Positions 1-5,120 of a stretch of 7,060 bases of DNA are shown here, piece by piece; position 1 is the stretch's first letter, and each line of letters begins with the position of its first letter. This DNA comes from Lagierella sp. (GTDB taxonomy: Bacteria; Bacillota; Clostridia; Tissierellales; Peptoniphilaceae). Both the position numbers and the translations under genes were made by a program. Under the pieces are notes generated by a model. That model did no database searches and was not told where the DNA came from. It was given only the letters and a program-made list of their open reading frames with translations. Location: positions 1 through 7,060 of the forward strand of contig NZ_JASBYU010000032.1 of NCBI RefSeq assembly GCF_029983815.1, given 5' to 3'.

Positions 1-82
1 CGCTTTTGAAAAAAATAGAAAATTTATCCATACTGTACTCTCAAGCCATGTTGAAAGTGTGGCGCTTTTGTCAAAGGAATAG
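1..82 (+). CDS. C-terminal tail of an upstream gene, possibly a SAM-dependent methyltransferase (partial)
   Basis: A frame open from the left edge ends with TAG at 80-82 and gives 26 residues, starting AFEKNRKF and ending SSHVESVALLSKE. The closing pattern HVE(S/T)V.LLS is typical of the last residues of TrmA/RlmD-type uracil-C5 methyltransferases, and similar ends occur in methylases carried by mobile elements. The usual preceding phrase (VDMFP.T) is not there, so the family call is tentative. A terminator follows about 30 bp after the stop, which supports this being the true end of a gene on the plus strand. Everything upstream is outside the window, so length and intactness cannot be judged. 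Confidence 0.4.
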   Translation, partial: AFEKNRKFIHTVLSSHVESVALLSKE

Positions 83-112
83 TAAATATTCAAAAAAAGG
101 TGTTGAAATCAA

Positions 113-155
113 GGGGCTTTAAGATTAAAAAGAAATCTTCAAGGCCTGTTTTTTT
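113..155 (+). terminator. Intrinsic terminator after the upstream gene
   Basis: A stem forms between GGCTTTAAGATT (115-126) and AATCTTCAAGGCC (134-146), with one mismatch and one bulged base. The loop is about 7 nt and seven T follow at 149-155. It lies about 30 bp after the stop at 82, as expected for the end of that transcript. Confidence 0.65.
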
Positions 156-224
156 GCTTCAATGCATCTATCTTATTTCTGAAATATTATACTAAGAATT
201 CCTGAATTTAAAAGTGTAAATACC

Positions 225-350
225 CAAATACTTGAATGAATTACGGACAAATACTTGAATGAAAATTGGTCAAATACTTGAATGGAAATAGGACAAATGC
301 TTGAATGAATTATGGGCAAATACTTGAATGAATTATGGGCAAATACTTGT
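225..350 (+). repeat. 23-bp tandem repeat, five full units plus a partial sixth
   Basis: Units start at 225, 248, 271, 294 and 317, each exactly 23 bp, and a truncated sixth covers 340-350. Every unit begins CAAATACTTGAATG, with the variants CAAATGC in unit 4 and AATGGAA in unit 3. The last 8-9 bp vary (for example TTACGGA, AATTGGT, ATTATGGG), and units 4 and 5 are nearly identical. A period of 23 is not a multiple of three and no gene covers the array, so it is not a coding repeat. The length and spacing resemble iterons or tandem protein-binding sites about two helical turns apart. There is no spacer/repeat alternation as in CRISPR. Its role is unknown. Confidence 0.9.
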
Positions 351-366
351 AGGTCTTTTAAATTAG

Positions 367-395
367 TTGAATAGCGTGAGCCTATCCTTTAAAAT
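367..395 (+). promoter_or_regulatory. Sigma-A-type promoter upstream of the ATPase remnant
   Basis: TTGAAT (367-372) and TAAAAT (390-395) are separated by 17 bp. The site lies just after the tandem repeat array and about 55 bp before the ATG at 453, so it probably drove the now broken ATPase gene. The call rests only on matches to consensus in AT-rich DNA. Confidence 0.45.
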
Positions 396-452
396 ATACT
401 TATATTAAGTTCCGAAATGGAAATAATTCTAAATATAGAAGGGTGTAGTTTT

Positions 453-676
453 ATGGTAATAAAACGTGCTCATTATTTAAATAAGTTAATAAAAAAATAA
501 TAGACTAATTAAGATTATGATTTTGATTTTTACACGAGAGAAATAAAGGTTAGAAAATATAGTATTTGAAGTTTTTTTGAGAGTGGAATTTAGGTTACAC
601 TTCAGAAGGTCTAGATTTCATATATGAAAATAGATCTGCTGTAAAATATACGTTAGAATGTATATTATTGTATTAG
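453..676 (+). pseudogene. Decayed AAA ATPase (DUF4143-associated type), internally deleted
   Basis: An ATG at 453, preceded by GAAGGGTG, opens a 15-codon frame, MVIKRAHYLNKLIKK, ending at TAA (498-500). This matches the usual N-terminus of archaeal/bacterial AAA ATPases with a C-terminal DUF4143 domain, which begin M.IKR..YL.KLI just before the Walker A region. Further on, frame 1 at 547-597 reads RLENIVFEVFLRV, like the ENIVYNELLRRG segment of DUF4143. Frame 2 at 608-673 reads GLDFIYENRS and LECILLY, like its (E/V)DF..E..... VQV.YLL segment. The pieces are in the right order, but the Walker A, Walker B and everything between are missing and the frames differ. This is a remnant made by a large internal deletion plus frameshifts. 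The N-terminal match is the strongest part; the later matches are by eye. Such ATPases are common in mobile or accessory DNA. Confidence 0.5.
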
Positions 677-714
677 ACAAAACTAGAGTATGTGAGTTAG
701 GTATTATGAAATTT

Positions 715-743
715 TTGAAATAAAAATGAATCTGAATTAATTT
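715..743 (+). promoter_or_regulatory. Possible promoter for the SRA-like gene
   Basis: TTGAAA (715-720) and TAATTT (738-743) are 17 bp apart, about 50-60 bp before the start of the SRA-like gene. The -35 box is close to consensus and the -10 box is weaker. Chance matches are likely in DNA this rich in A and T. Confidence 0.3.
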
Positions 744-790
744 TGTAATCTAGGTATTTTGAAGGTTATAGGTTGAAAATATGCTGAGAA

Positions 791-1561
791 ATGGAGAGAT
801 GTTTATTGTTTAATCCAGGCTTAAAAATAGGACAAATTATAAAGAATTCTGATATTATAGAAATATTTAAATGTGGAAATATGGGAGGTATGAGGCGTTC
901 CAAAAAAACGAATACACTTGTCCTCGTATCTGATTATACAAAAGGTCTTTATTTTGATAAATGGATTGATGGAGTTCTTCACTATACTGGCATGGGCAAA
1001 TTAGGGGATCAAGATATCAATTGGGCACAAAATGCTACTTTAGCCGAGTCTGATTTCAACGGAGTTGATGTTCATCTTTTTGAAGTCATAGATCCCGCCG
1101 AATATATTTACTGTGGAAGAATAGAGCTCGTGAAGGAACCATACATAGACAAACAGCCAGGGGAAGATGGAAAAGATCGCAAAGTATGGATATTCCCAAT
1201 AAAACCTGTGCCAGATAATGATGTAAAGAAACCACAAATGTTTGTATTCGAAAATATGGAAGACTACAAAAATCGTGGGAAGAATGTTGATGGTCAATAC
1301 ATAAAATGGATGAGAAATAGAAAGAAAAAAGGGATAAAGAAGCCAAGGTATGTTACTCCTATTATTCCAAAACCTGAACCAAAAGAAAAAATAACAATAC
1401 CAGAAAATATTGTTGGAAAACGGGTAAGACATAAGGTGTTTGGACTTGGCGAGATTATAGCCGTCGAAGGTATTTCAATTATTGTTCAATTTAATAAACT
1501 AGGATTAAAGAAGCTTGGATATGAATTTTGCATAAAGAAGAAATTGTTGGAGTTCATCTAA
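791..1561 (+). CDS. SRA/ScoMcrA-like modified-DNA reader protein without a nuclease domain
   Basis: The frame is 256 codons from ATG 791, or 251 from the better-supported TTG at 806. Residues about 20-140 carry a domain with GNMGGMRRSKKTNTLVLVSD, then LHYTGMG..GDQ, then N.TLAES..NGV.VHLFEV and RKVWIFP. The YTG.G..GDQ...N.AL..S pattern is that of SRA (SET and RING-associated) domains, which flip out and read modified cytosine, and I recall this version from the ScoMcrA-like SRA family. A charged, proline-containing linker (about 140-205) follows. Residues 206-256 (IVGKRVRHKVFGLGEIIAVE through KKLGYEF) look like the small Tudor-like tail of PcrA/UvrD helicases. No HNH, PD-(D/E)XK or GIY-YIG motif is visible, although relatives of type IV restriction enzymes usually add one. 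The role is inferred: binding modified DNA, perhaps in defence or with a partner that is missing here. It is intact, while its flanks are decayed. Confidence 0.7.
   Translation: MERCLLFNPGLKIGQIIKNSDIIEIFKCGNMGGMRRSKKTNTLVLVSDYTKGLYFDKWIDGVLHYTGMGKLGDQDINWAQNATLAESDFNGVDVHLFEVIDPAEYIYCGRIELVKEPYIDKQPGEDGKDRKVWIFPIKPVPDNDVKKPQMFVFENMEDYKNRGKNVDGQYIKWMRNRKKKGIKKPRYVTPIIPKPEPKEKITIPENIVGKRVRHKVFGLGEIIAVEGISIIVQFNKLGLKKLGYEFCIKKKLLEFI
793..798 (+). promoter_or_regulatory. Ribosome binding site favouring a TTG start at 806
   Basis: GGAGAG at 793-798 lies 7 nt before an in-frame TTG (806-808). The ATG at 791 overlaps this site and has no Shine-Dalgarno sequence close upstream (the nearest purine-rich stretch, GAAGG, is about 25 nt away). 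This favours initiation at the TTG, giving a protein beginning (M)FNPGLKIG. Confidence 0.45.
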
Positions 1562-1846
1562 GTAGATTGTGAGATACCTAAAATTATTCATCCGACACCT
1601 GCTGACCATAGACTAAATCTTCAGGCAGAAGGCTCAACACTAATCTGGTTTTCTATTACTTGGTCTTTGGAACTTTATGAGCAGACCAAGGCTAGGCTAT
1701 ATAGACAGAAGCAAAAAGAAACAGCTGTGATTCATTACATCTTAGCAAAAGATACAATTGATGAAGATGTGATGAAAGCATTAGAAAATAAAAATAAAAC
1801 TCAAGCTGCACTGAAAAATGCAGTAAAAGCAAATCTAGAGAATTAA
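1562..1846 (+). pseudogene. C-terminal fragment of a phage-type SNF2/DEAD helicase
   Basis: This frame is open from just after the stop at 1561 to TAA at 1844-1846, with no start codon of its own near the beginning. From about residue 9 it reads IHPTPADHRLNLQ, GSTLIWFSITWSLELYEQT, ARLYRQKQKE and DTIDEDVMKALENK. This is the end of helicase domain 2 in the small SNF2 helicases found in Bacillota prophages and conjugative elements. Motif V, normally (S)AGHGLNLQ, has become ADHRLNLQ, and the motif VI region, normally NARL.RQGQ, reads KARLYRQKQ. Both conserved glycines of motif V and that of RQGQ are lost. The ATPase half (Walker A, DEAH box) is absent from the window. Truncation together with motif damage indicates a dead gene. 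It shares the frame of the SRA-like gene before it. Confidence 0.85.
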
Positions 1847-1866
1847 GTTGATAGCATGTCACTATC

Positions 1867-1916
1867 GATTTTTGATAGATAAATATACGATATATGGATA
1901 ACTTACATCAAAAATC
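1867..1916. repeat. Perfect 10-bp inverted repeat between the two phage gene remnants
   Basis: GATTTTTGAT (1867-1876) and ATCAAAAATC (1907-1916) are exact reverse complements with 30 bp between them. The right arm ends just before the GGAG ribosome binding site of the DUF1492 remnant. It could be a paired operator or a weak mRNA hairpin. It is not a terminator, as no T-tract follows. Confidence 0.55.
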
Positions 1917-1930
1917 TATGGAGATAAGAA

Positions 1931-2329
1931 ATGGATGCAAAGGAATATTTAAAACAAGCTTTTTATTTAGACAAGAGGATCAACAGTAAACGAGAACAGG
2001 TGGAAAGTTTAAATGCGCTAGCGACAAAAGCAACATCAACATTATCAGATATGCAAAAGAATTCTAAGAGATGAGCATTAAGACATAAAGGCAAGGTTGT
2101 GAATATTATAGATCTTAAAAGAGATTAACAGAGATATAAATAAGTCGGTTGATTTGAAGTAGGAAATTGTAAGGACGATTAAAAAGATAGATAATAAAAA
2201 ACTTCAAGTAGTTCTTGAAAAAAATATCTTTGGTTTGAATCTTGGGAAAAAATGGCAATGGAGATGAATTATTCAATACAGCATATCTATAGGATTCATA
2301 GTAAAACTTTAAAAAGTAGAGAAGTATAA
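1931..2329 (+). pseudogene. Phage DUF1492 family protein, frameshifted
   Basis: ATG 1931, with GGAG 7-10 nt before it, opens 47 codons (MDAKEYLKQAFYLDKRINSK, then LATKATSTLSDM), ending at TGA 2072-2074. This is the N-terminus of DUF1492, a small sigma-like helix-turn-helix protein that in Bacillota prophages usually sits after the SNF2 helicase and before the terminase genes. The rest survives in pieces: frame 2 near 2093-2119 (KVVNIIDLK), frame 3 from 2121 (EINRDINKSVDLK, a TAG at 2160-2162, then EIVRTIKKID), and frame 2 again from 2225 (YLWFESWEKMAMEMNYSIQHIYRIH) to TAA 2327-2329. At least two frameshifts and two stops lie inside. The full length matches the family's roughly 130 residues, so nothing large has been lost. 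Confidence 0.85.
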
Positions 2330-2364
2330 AATAAAAATCGGGTGACGCATAAATGCATCACCCG
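2325..2364 (-). terminator. Intrinsic terminator of the minus-strand membrane protein gene
   Basis: CGGGTGACGCAT (2339-2350) pairs with ATGCATCACCCG (2353-2364), a 12-bp stem with one mismatch. Read on the minus strand it is followed by ATTTTTATTTTAT (2338-2326). On the plus strand no T-tract follows. It therefore ends the gene that stops at 2382. Confidence 0.8.
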
Positions 2365-2381
2365 CAAAACTATTATAGATC

Positions 2382-2825
2382 CTAATTATTTGCTATATGA
2401 AACTTGCCATTAATATTATCAAAAATTATCAATTTTCCATCTTCTGTAGAAAAGACATAAGCACCTCTGACTAATATATTTTTTCTTTTTACATATCCTA
2501 ACTGCTTTAATTTTATATTTGTGACAGCATTTTTCTTCAATGTTTGTATTGCTTGGTTAGTAGTGTAGTTAGACCTTAAACACAGAAAAGATATTAAACT
2601 GATTGTAACAAGTATATAACTAACAATCAAAGTTCGATTGTTGTGATTTTTTAAAAATACTATTAGCAGATAAAAGAAAATCATTATATAAGGTGTTACC
2701 ATTATATCTACAGCATATAAAACAATATCAGCTACTATAATTAACAGTAGAATGATAAATGGAATTATTGAAAGTAAAATATTAGTGTTGACCTTGTGCT
2801 TCAGCAATTTTTGTATTTTTAGCAT
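2382..2825 (-). CDS. Small membrane protein of unknown function
   Basis: I do not recognise the family. From ATG 2825 it is 147 residues. Three hydrophobic stretches are likely transmembrane helices: about 15-36 (NILLSIIPFIILLLIIVADIV), 43-58 and 65-83. A basic N-terminus (MLKIQKLLKHK) precedes them. A polar C-terminal part (about 85-147) ends in GAYVFSTEDGKLIIFDNING, a beta-rich pattern like small extracytoplasmic domains. The frame extends upstream to a TTG at 2858, but the ATG has a far better ribosome binding site. It is a single-gene unit with its own terminator. It lies between phage remnants and the antitoxin-like gene, with no functional link to either that I can see. By topology the C-terminal domain would lie outside if the basic N-terminus is inside. 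Confidence 0.7.
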   Translation of the reverse strand: MLKIQKLLKHKVNTNILLSIIPFIILLLIIVADIVLYAVDIMVTPYIMIFFYLLIVFLKNHNNRTLIVSYILVTISLISFLCLRSNYTTNQAIQTLKKNAVTNIKLKQLGYVKRKNILVRGAYVFSTEDGKLIIFDNINGKFHIANN

Positions 2826-2833
2826 TTTTTTAT

Positions 2834-2840
2834 CTTCCTT
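2834..2840 (-). promoter_or_regulatory. Ribosome binding site fixing the membrane protein start at 2825
   Basis: On the minus strand AAGGAAG (2840-2834) lies 8 nt before ATG 2825-2823. The alternative TTG at 2858 has no comparable site in front of it. Confidence 0.65.
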
Positions 2841-2858
2841 TGCCTTATAATTTTCCAA

Positions 2859-3131
2859 TTAAGTAGTCAGATTGAAGGACCTTAAGACCTTTCTTTTTTA
2901 ATTTTGGATAAAATAAATATATCACAAACATAAACGAATTAACGTATGTAAATCGTTTCAATTAAAGCTTCATGCAAAGAGAGGAGATAGAGTTGGAATA
3001 TAATTTTTCGAAGAGATGGGTGAGTGGGATTTTCTATAAAAAATTCGAGTTTCTTTTAGTTTGCTTCTTTTCTTTATCAGAGAGCTTTTTATAGTGTTTT
3101 TAAAGGTTTGAATAAGTGATTTTATAGGAGA
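2859..3131. other. Intergenic stretch with no convincing gene
   Basis: The span lies between the membrane protein gene and the antitoxin-like pseudogene, both on the minus strand. The only coding candidate is a plus-strand 33-codon frame, TTG 2993 to TAG 3094 (LEYNFSKRWVSGIFYKKF, then a hydrophobic FEFLLVCFFSL). It has GAGGAG (2981-2986) 6 nt before the TTG, but no recognisable family and a non-ATG start. On the minus strand a frame in register with the antitoxin is open from 3131 to TGA 2972-2970 but has no start codon. No clear toxin gene, RNA gene or repeat was seen. Confidence 0.45.
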
Positions 3132-3389
3132 TTATTTATCTAATTCTTCAAATAAAGACTCAATAGAATCGAAAACTGGCCTTTTTCCATTTTTTATTGA
3201 TTCTTTAATTTCTTTTACTTCAGCTTTTTAATTTTTTATTACATGTTCTGGATAGACTGCAACTAGAACAAGTACAATCTTTCCATTATCTTCAAGGACT
3301 TCAAATTGATCGCCTTGATTTAATTTCATAGAATTTACGATATCTTTTGGAATAGTTACTTGTGACTTAGCTTTTAATTCAACTAACAT
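3132..3389 (-). pseudogene. AbrB/SpoVT-type antitoxin-like gene with a premature stop
   Basis: From ATG 3389-3387, preceded by GAGGAG 8 nt upstream, the frame gives 53 residues (LVELKAKSQVTIPKDIV, GDQFEVLEDNGKIVLV) and stops at TAA 3230-3228. This is a complete swapped-hairpin AbrB/MazE DNA-binding domain. The same frame then continues for 31 more codons (KAEVKEIKESI, GKRPVFDSIESLFEELDK) to TAA 3134-3132, exactly the C-terminal tail usual in this antitoxin family, which binds and blocks the toxin. In relatives a leucine tends to stand at the stop position, so one TTA-to-TAA change explains the break. The DNA-binding part could still be made and act as a repressor, but it would lack the toxin-binding tail. 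No intact toxin gene lies next to it. Promoter and palindrome upstream are intact. A sequencing error at this base is possible. Confidence 0.75.
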
Positions 3390-3404
3390 GACAAAATCTC
3401 CTCG

Positions 3405-3427
3405 GTTAGAAATTCATACTTTCTAAC
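3405..3427. promoter_or_regulatory. Palindromic operator at the antitoxin-like gene's transcription start
   Basis: GTTAGAAA (3405-3412) and TTTCTAAC (3420-3427) are perfect inverted repeats with a 7-nt centre. They span the predicted start point (near 3424) and the leader up to the ribosome binding site. A palindrome here is the usual layout for autoregulation by an antitoxin; that this protein binds it is inferred. Confidence 0.6.
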
Positions 3428-3430
3428 TAG

Positions 3431-3459
3431 AATATAACTGCGCATACCCAAAAAGTCAA
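3431..3459 (-). promoter_or_regulatory. Near-consensus sigma-A promoter of the antitoxin-like gene
   Basis: Read on the minus strand, TTGACT (3459-3454) and TATATT (3436-3431) are separated by exactly 17 bp. Each box differs from consensus by one base. The start point would fall near 3424, inside the palindrome and about 35 nt before the ATG. Confidence 0.75.
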
Positions 3460-3584
3460 GAGGAAAATAAAGTTGTTAGAATGAAAGTATTAAAATGTAG
3501 TATCATTAGAATAACAGGATATGGTTACCATTACTCCTAATTTAAGAATTAATAATTTAAAGTGTTACTATATTTAGGAAGGCA

Positions 3585-4247
3585 ATGAAAATTATGAAAA
3601 AAATTTTAATTATCGAAGATGACAAACATTTAAATAAAGGTCTATCTATATCTTTAAAAGATAATTATGAGGTAATTTCATCTTATACTTGCAAAGATTC
3701 CATACAATATATAGGTAATGCGGATCTAATTATATTAGATATGAATTTACCCGATGGAGATGGTCTTGAAATAATAAAATATACAAGAAAAAATTCACAG
3801 ATACCTATTATAGTACTGTCGGCAATTGATCTTGAACCGTATATAATATCTGCTATTGAATTAGGTGCAGATGATTATATTACTAAGCCATTTTCTTTAG
3901 GGATATTGAAAGCTAAAATTAAAAGAGTATTTGAAAAAACAAGCATTGAAGATTTTGAAGTTTACAGAAAAGACGGTTTTAATTTTGATTTTCAAAATAA
4001 CAACTTTTTCGTTGATGATAAAAATATTTATCTAACACCAACAGAAGCTAGAATACTCTACTTTTTAATTAAAAATAAAAGTCATATTTTAACAAAGGAG
4101 ATTTTATTTGATTTGATTTGGGGAACGGATGACGAGTTTATTGACCAAAATACACTTAGTGTTAATATTTCTAGAATAAGAAACAAGTTAAAACCCTACG
4201 ACCCAATAGAAACGGTGTTTGGAGTTGGCTACAAATGGAGTTATTAG
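3585..4247 (+). CDS. OmpR-family response regulator
   Basis: The protein has 220 residues, normal for the family. The receiver domain (about 5-115) shows the acidic pair D12-D13 in ILIIEDD, phosphoacceptor D52 in LIILDMNLPDGDG, S79 in IVLSA and K101 in ITKPF. The C-terminal winged helix (about 130-220) has YLTPTEARILYFLI, LTKEILFDLIWG, the recognition helix NTLSVNISRIRNKL and the final VFGVGYKW. It receives phosphate from the kinase encoded next and acts as a transcription factor in the cytoplasm. Its likely target is the TGTAAG array before the ABC gene (5121-5159). Two starts compete: ATG 3585, with AGGA 5 nt before it, and ATG 3594, which gives the usual MKKILIIEDD but lies 11 nt from the site. 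It overlaps the kinase gene by 13 nt, so the two are translated together. I see no clear promoter in the 125 bp between it and the divergent antitoxin promoter. Confidence 0.93.
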   Translation: MKIMKKILIIEDDKHLNKGLSISLKDNYEVISSYTCKDSIQYIGNADLIILDMNLPDGDGLEIIKYTRKNSQIPIIVLSAIDLEPYIISAIELGADDYITKPFSLGILKAKIKRVFEKTSIEDFEVYRKDGFNFDFQNNNFFVDDKNIYLTPTEARILYFLIKNKSHILTKEILFDLIWGTDDEFIDQNTLSVNISRIRNKLKPYDPIETVFGVGYKWSY

Positions 4248-5107
4248 TAATTGTTTTAATGGTTGTTTTAGCAATACTTTTATACAGAGATATAACTTTA
4301 AGAAAAGAAATTAGAGATCTTTCAAGCTATATTGACGAAGCCTTAAAGGGTAAGTTAGAAAATTCTAACCTTGATGAAAGTGAATTTTCTAAAATAAAAT
4401 CAAAGTTAATTAAATTTTTATATGCGGGTCAAGTAAAAGAAATTAAATTGAGAACAGAAAAAAACAAAACCAAAGATTTAATAGCTGATATATCGCATCA
4501 GACAAAGACACCCATCACAAATCTATCTTTATATATAAGTCTCTTAGAAGATGAACCAAAAGAAGAGTATATAGAGATTATAAAGTATGAACTGGACAAG
4601 CTGAAATTTTTAATTGAAAACCTTGTAAAATCATCTAGACTTGAATCGGATATTATTGTGTTACAAAAAAATCCGGAAAATTTAAAAGAAGTGGTTAATG
4701 AAGTTTTAATAGAATTCAAACCTAAATTAATAGAAAAAGATATAAAAACTTACTTAGCTTGTGAAGACTGTATTTTTTATTTAGACGAAAGATGGCTCAC
4801 AGAAGCCATCCATAACTTAGTGGATAATGCTATAAAATATTCTCCAGATGGTTCCACTATTAATATTTCTGTATACAAATCTTATCTGAATTATAATTTT
4901 GAGATAGAAAATGAGTGCAAAGACTTATCAGAAGAAACATTACCAAAAATATTCGAAAGATTTTACAGGGGCCAAAACTCAGTTTCTAAGGATGGCCTTG
5001 GTTTAGGTCTCTTTATAGTCAGAGAAATTATAGAAAAACATGGTGGCAATATAAAGGCGTCTCTAGATAAAAATAAAATAAAATTTTCAGTAGACTTCCC
5101 TTTGTGA
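4235..5107 (+). CDS. Sensor histidine kinase with one N-terminal membrane segment
   Basis: The protein has 290 residues. One membrane helix (about 2-17, ELLVIVLMVVLAILLY) is followed by a charged helical linker (18-80) and no extracellular sensor domain. The dimerisation/phosphotransfer domain carries H88 in DLIADISHQTKTPITN. The ATPase domain has the N box HNLVDNAIKYSP (193-204), the F box IFERFYRG (239-246) and the G2 box GLGLGLFIVREII (254-266). The G1 box (DxGxG) is not recognisable: IENECKDLSEETLP stands where relatives read SDNG.GI..E.LP. It phosphorylates the regulator encoded just before it (13-nt overlap). With no outside domain, the signal probably comes from the membrane or from the transporter itself, as in BceS-type systems, though those have two helices. 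Its stop codon lies inside the loop of a terminator. Confidence 0.92.
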   Translation: MELLVIVLMVVLAILLYRDITLRKEIRDLSSYIDEALKGKLENSNLDESEFSKIKSKLIKFLYAGQVKEIKLRTEKNKTKDLIADISHQTKTPITNLSLYISLLEDEPKEEYIEIIKYELDKLKFLIENLVKSSRLESDIIVLQKNPENLKEVVNEVLIEFKPKLIEKDIKTYLACEDCIFYLDERWLTEAIHNLVDNAIKYSPDGSTINISVYKSYLNYNFEIENECKDLSEETLPKIFERFYRGQNSVSKDGLGLGLFIVREIIEKHGGNIKASLDKNKIKFSVDFPL

Positions 5108-5120
5108 GAAGTCTTTTTTT
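5092..5120 (+). terminator. Intrinsic terminator overlapping the end of the kinase gene
   Basis: AGACTTC (5092-5098) pairs perfectly with GAAGTCT (5108-5114) around a 9-nt loop, and T runs from 5114 to 5120. The kinase stop TGA (5105-5107) lies in the loop. It would separate the regulator-kinase unit from the transporter unit. The 7-bp stem allows some read-through. Confidence 0.7.

Noticed and set aside
225..350. CRISPR array
   Set aside because: The whole 23-bp unit repeats with only small differences; there are no unique spacers between constant repeats, and no cas genes are seen.
1040..1432. Minus-strand reading frames (130 and 86 codons) opposite the SRA-like gene
   Set aside because: They are rich in F, W, Y and S with no recognisable motif, as expected for the antisense of a coding region, and they lie fully within the clear plus-strand gene.
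2826..2858. N-terminal extension of the membrane protein from TTG 2858
   Set aside because: AAGGAAG lies 8 nt before ATG 2825, while the TTG has no comparable site.
2947..2960. Catabolite response element (TGTAAATCGTTTCA)
   Set aside because: The outer arms fit the consensus, but the central CG is shifted by one base, and nothing else here suggests CcpA control.
2970..3131. Minus-strand toxin gene after the antitoxin-like gene
   Set aside because: The frame is open for 53 codons but has no start codon, and its basic sequence does not resemble a MazF, RelE or PIN-domain protein.
3521..3531. Palindrome ATGGTTACCAT upstream of the response regulator
   Set aside because: The arms are only 5 bp and occur once; too short to call a site without comparison to relatives.
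4498..4719. Minus-strand 73-codon frame within the kinase gene
   Set aside because: It lies wholly opposite a well-supported kinase gene and shows no motif.
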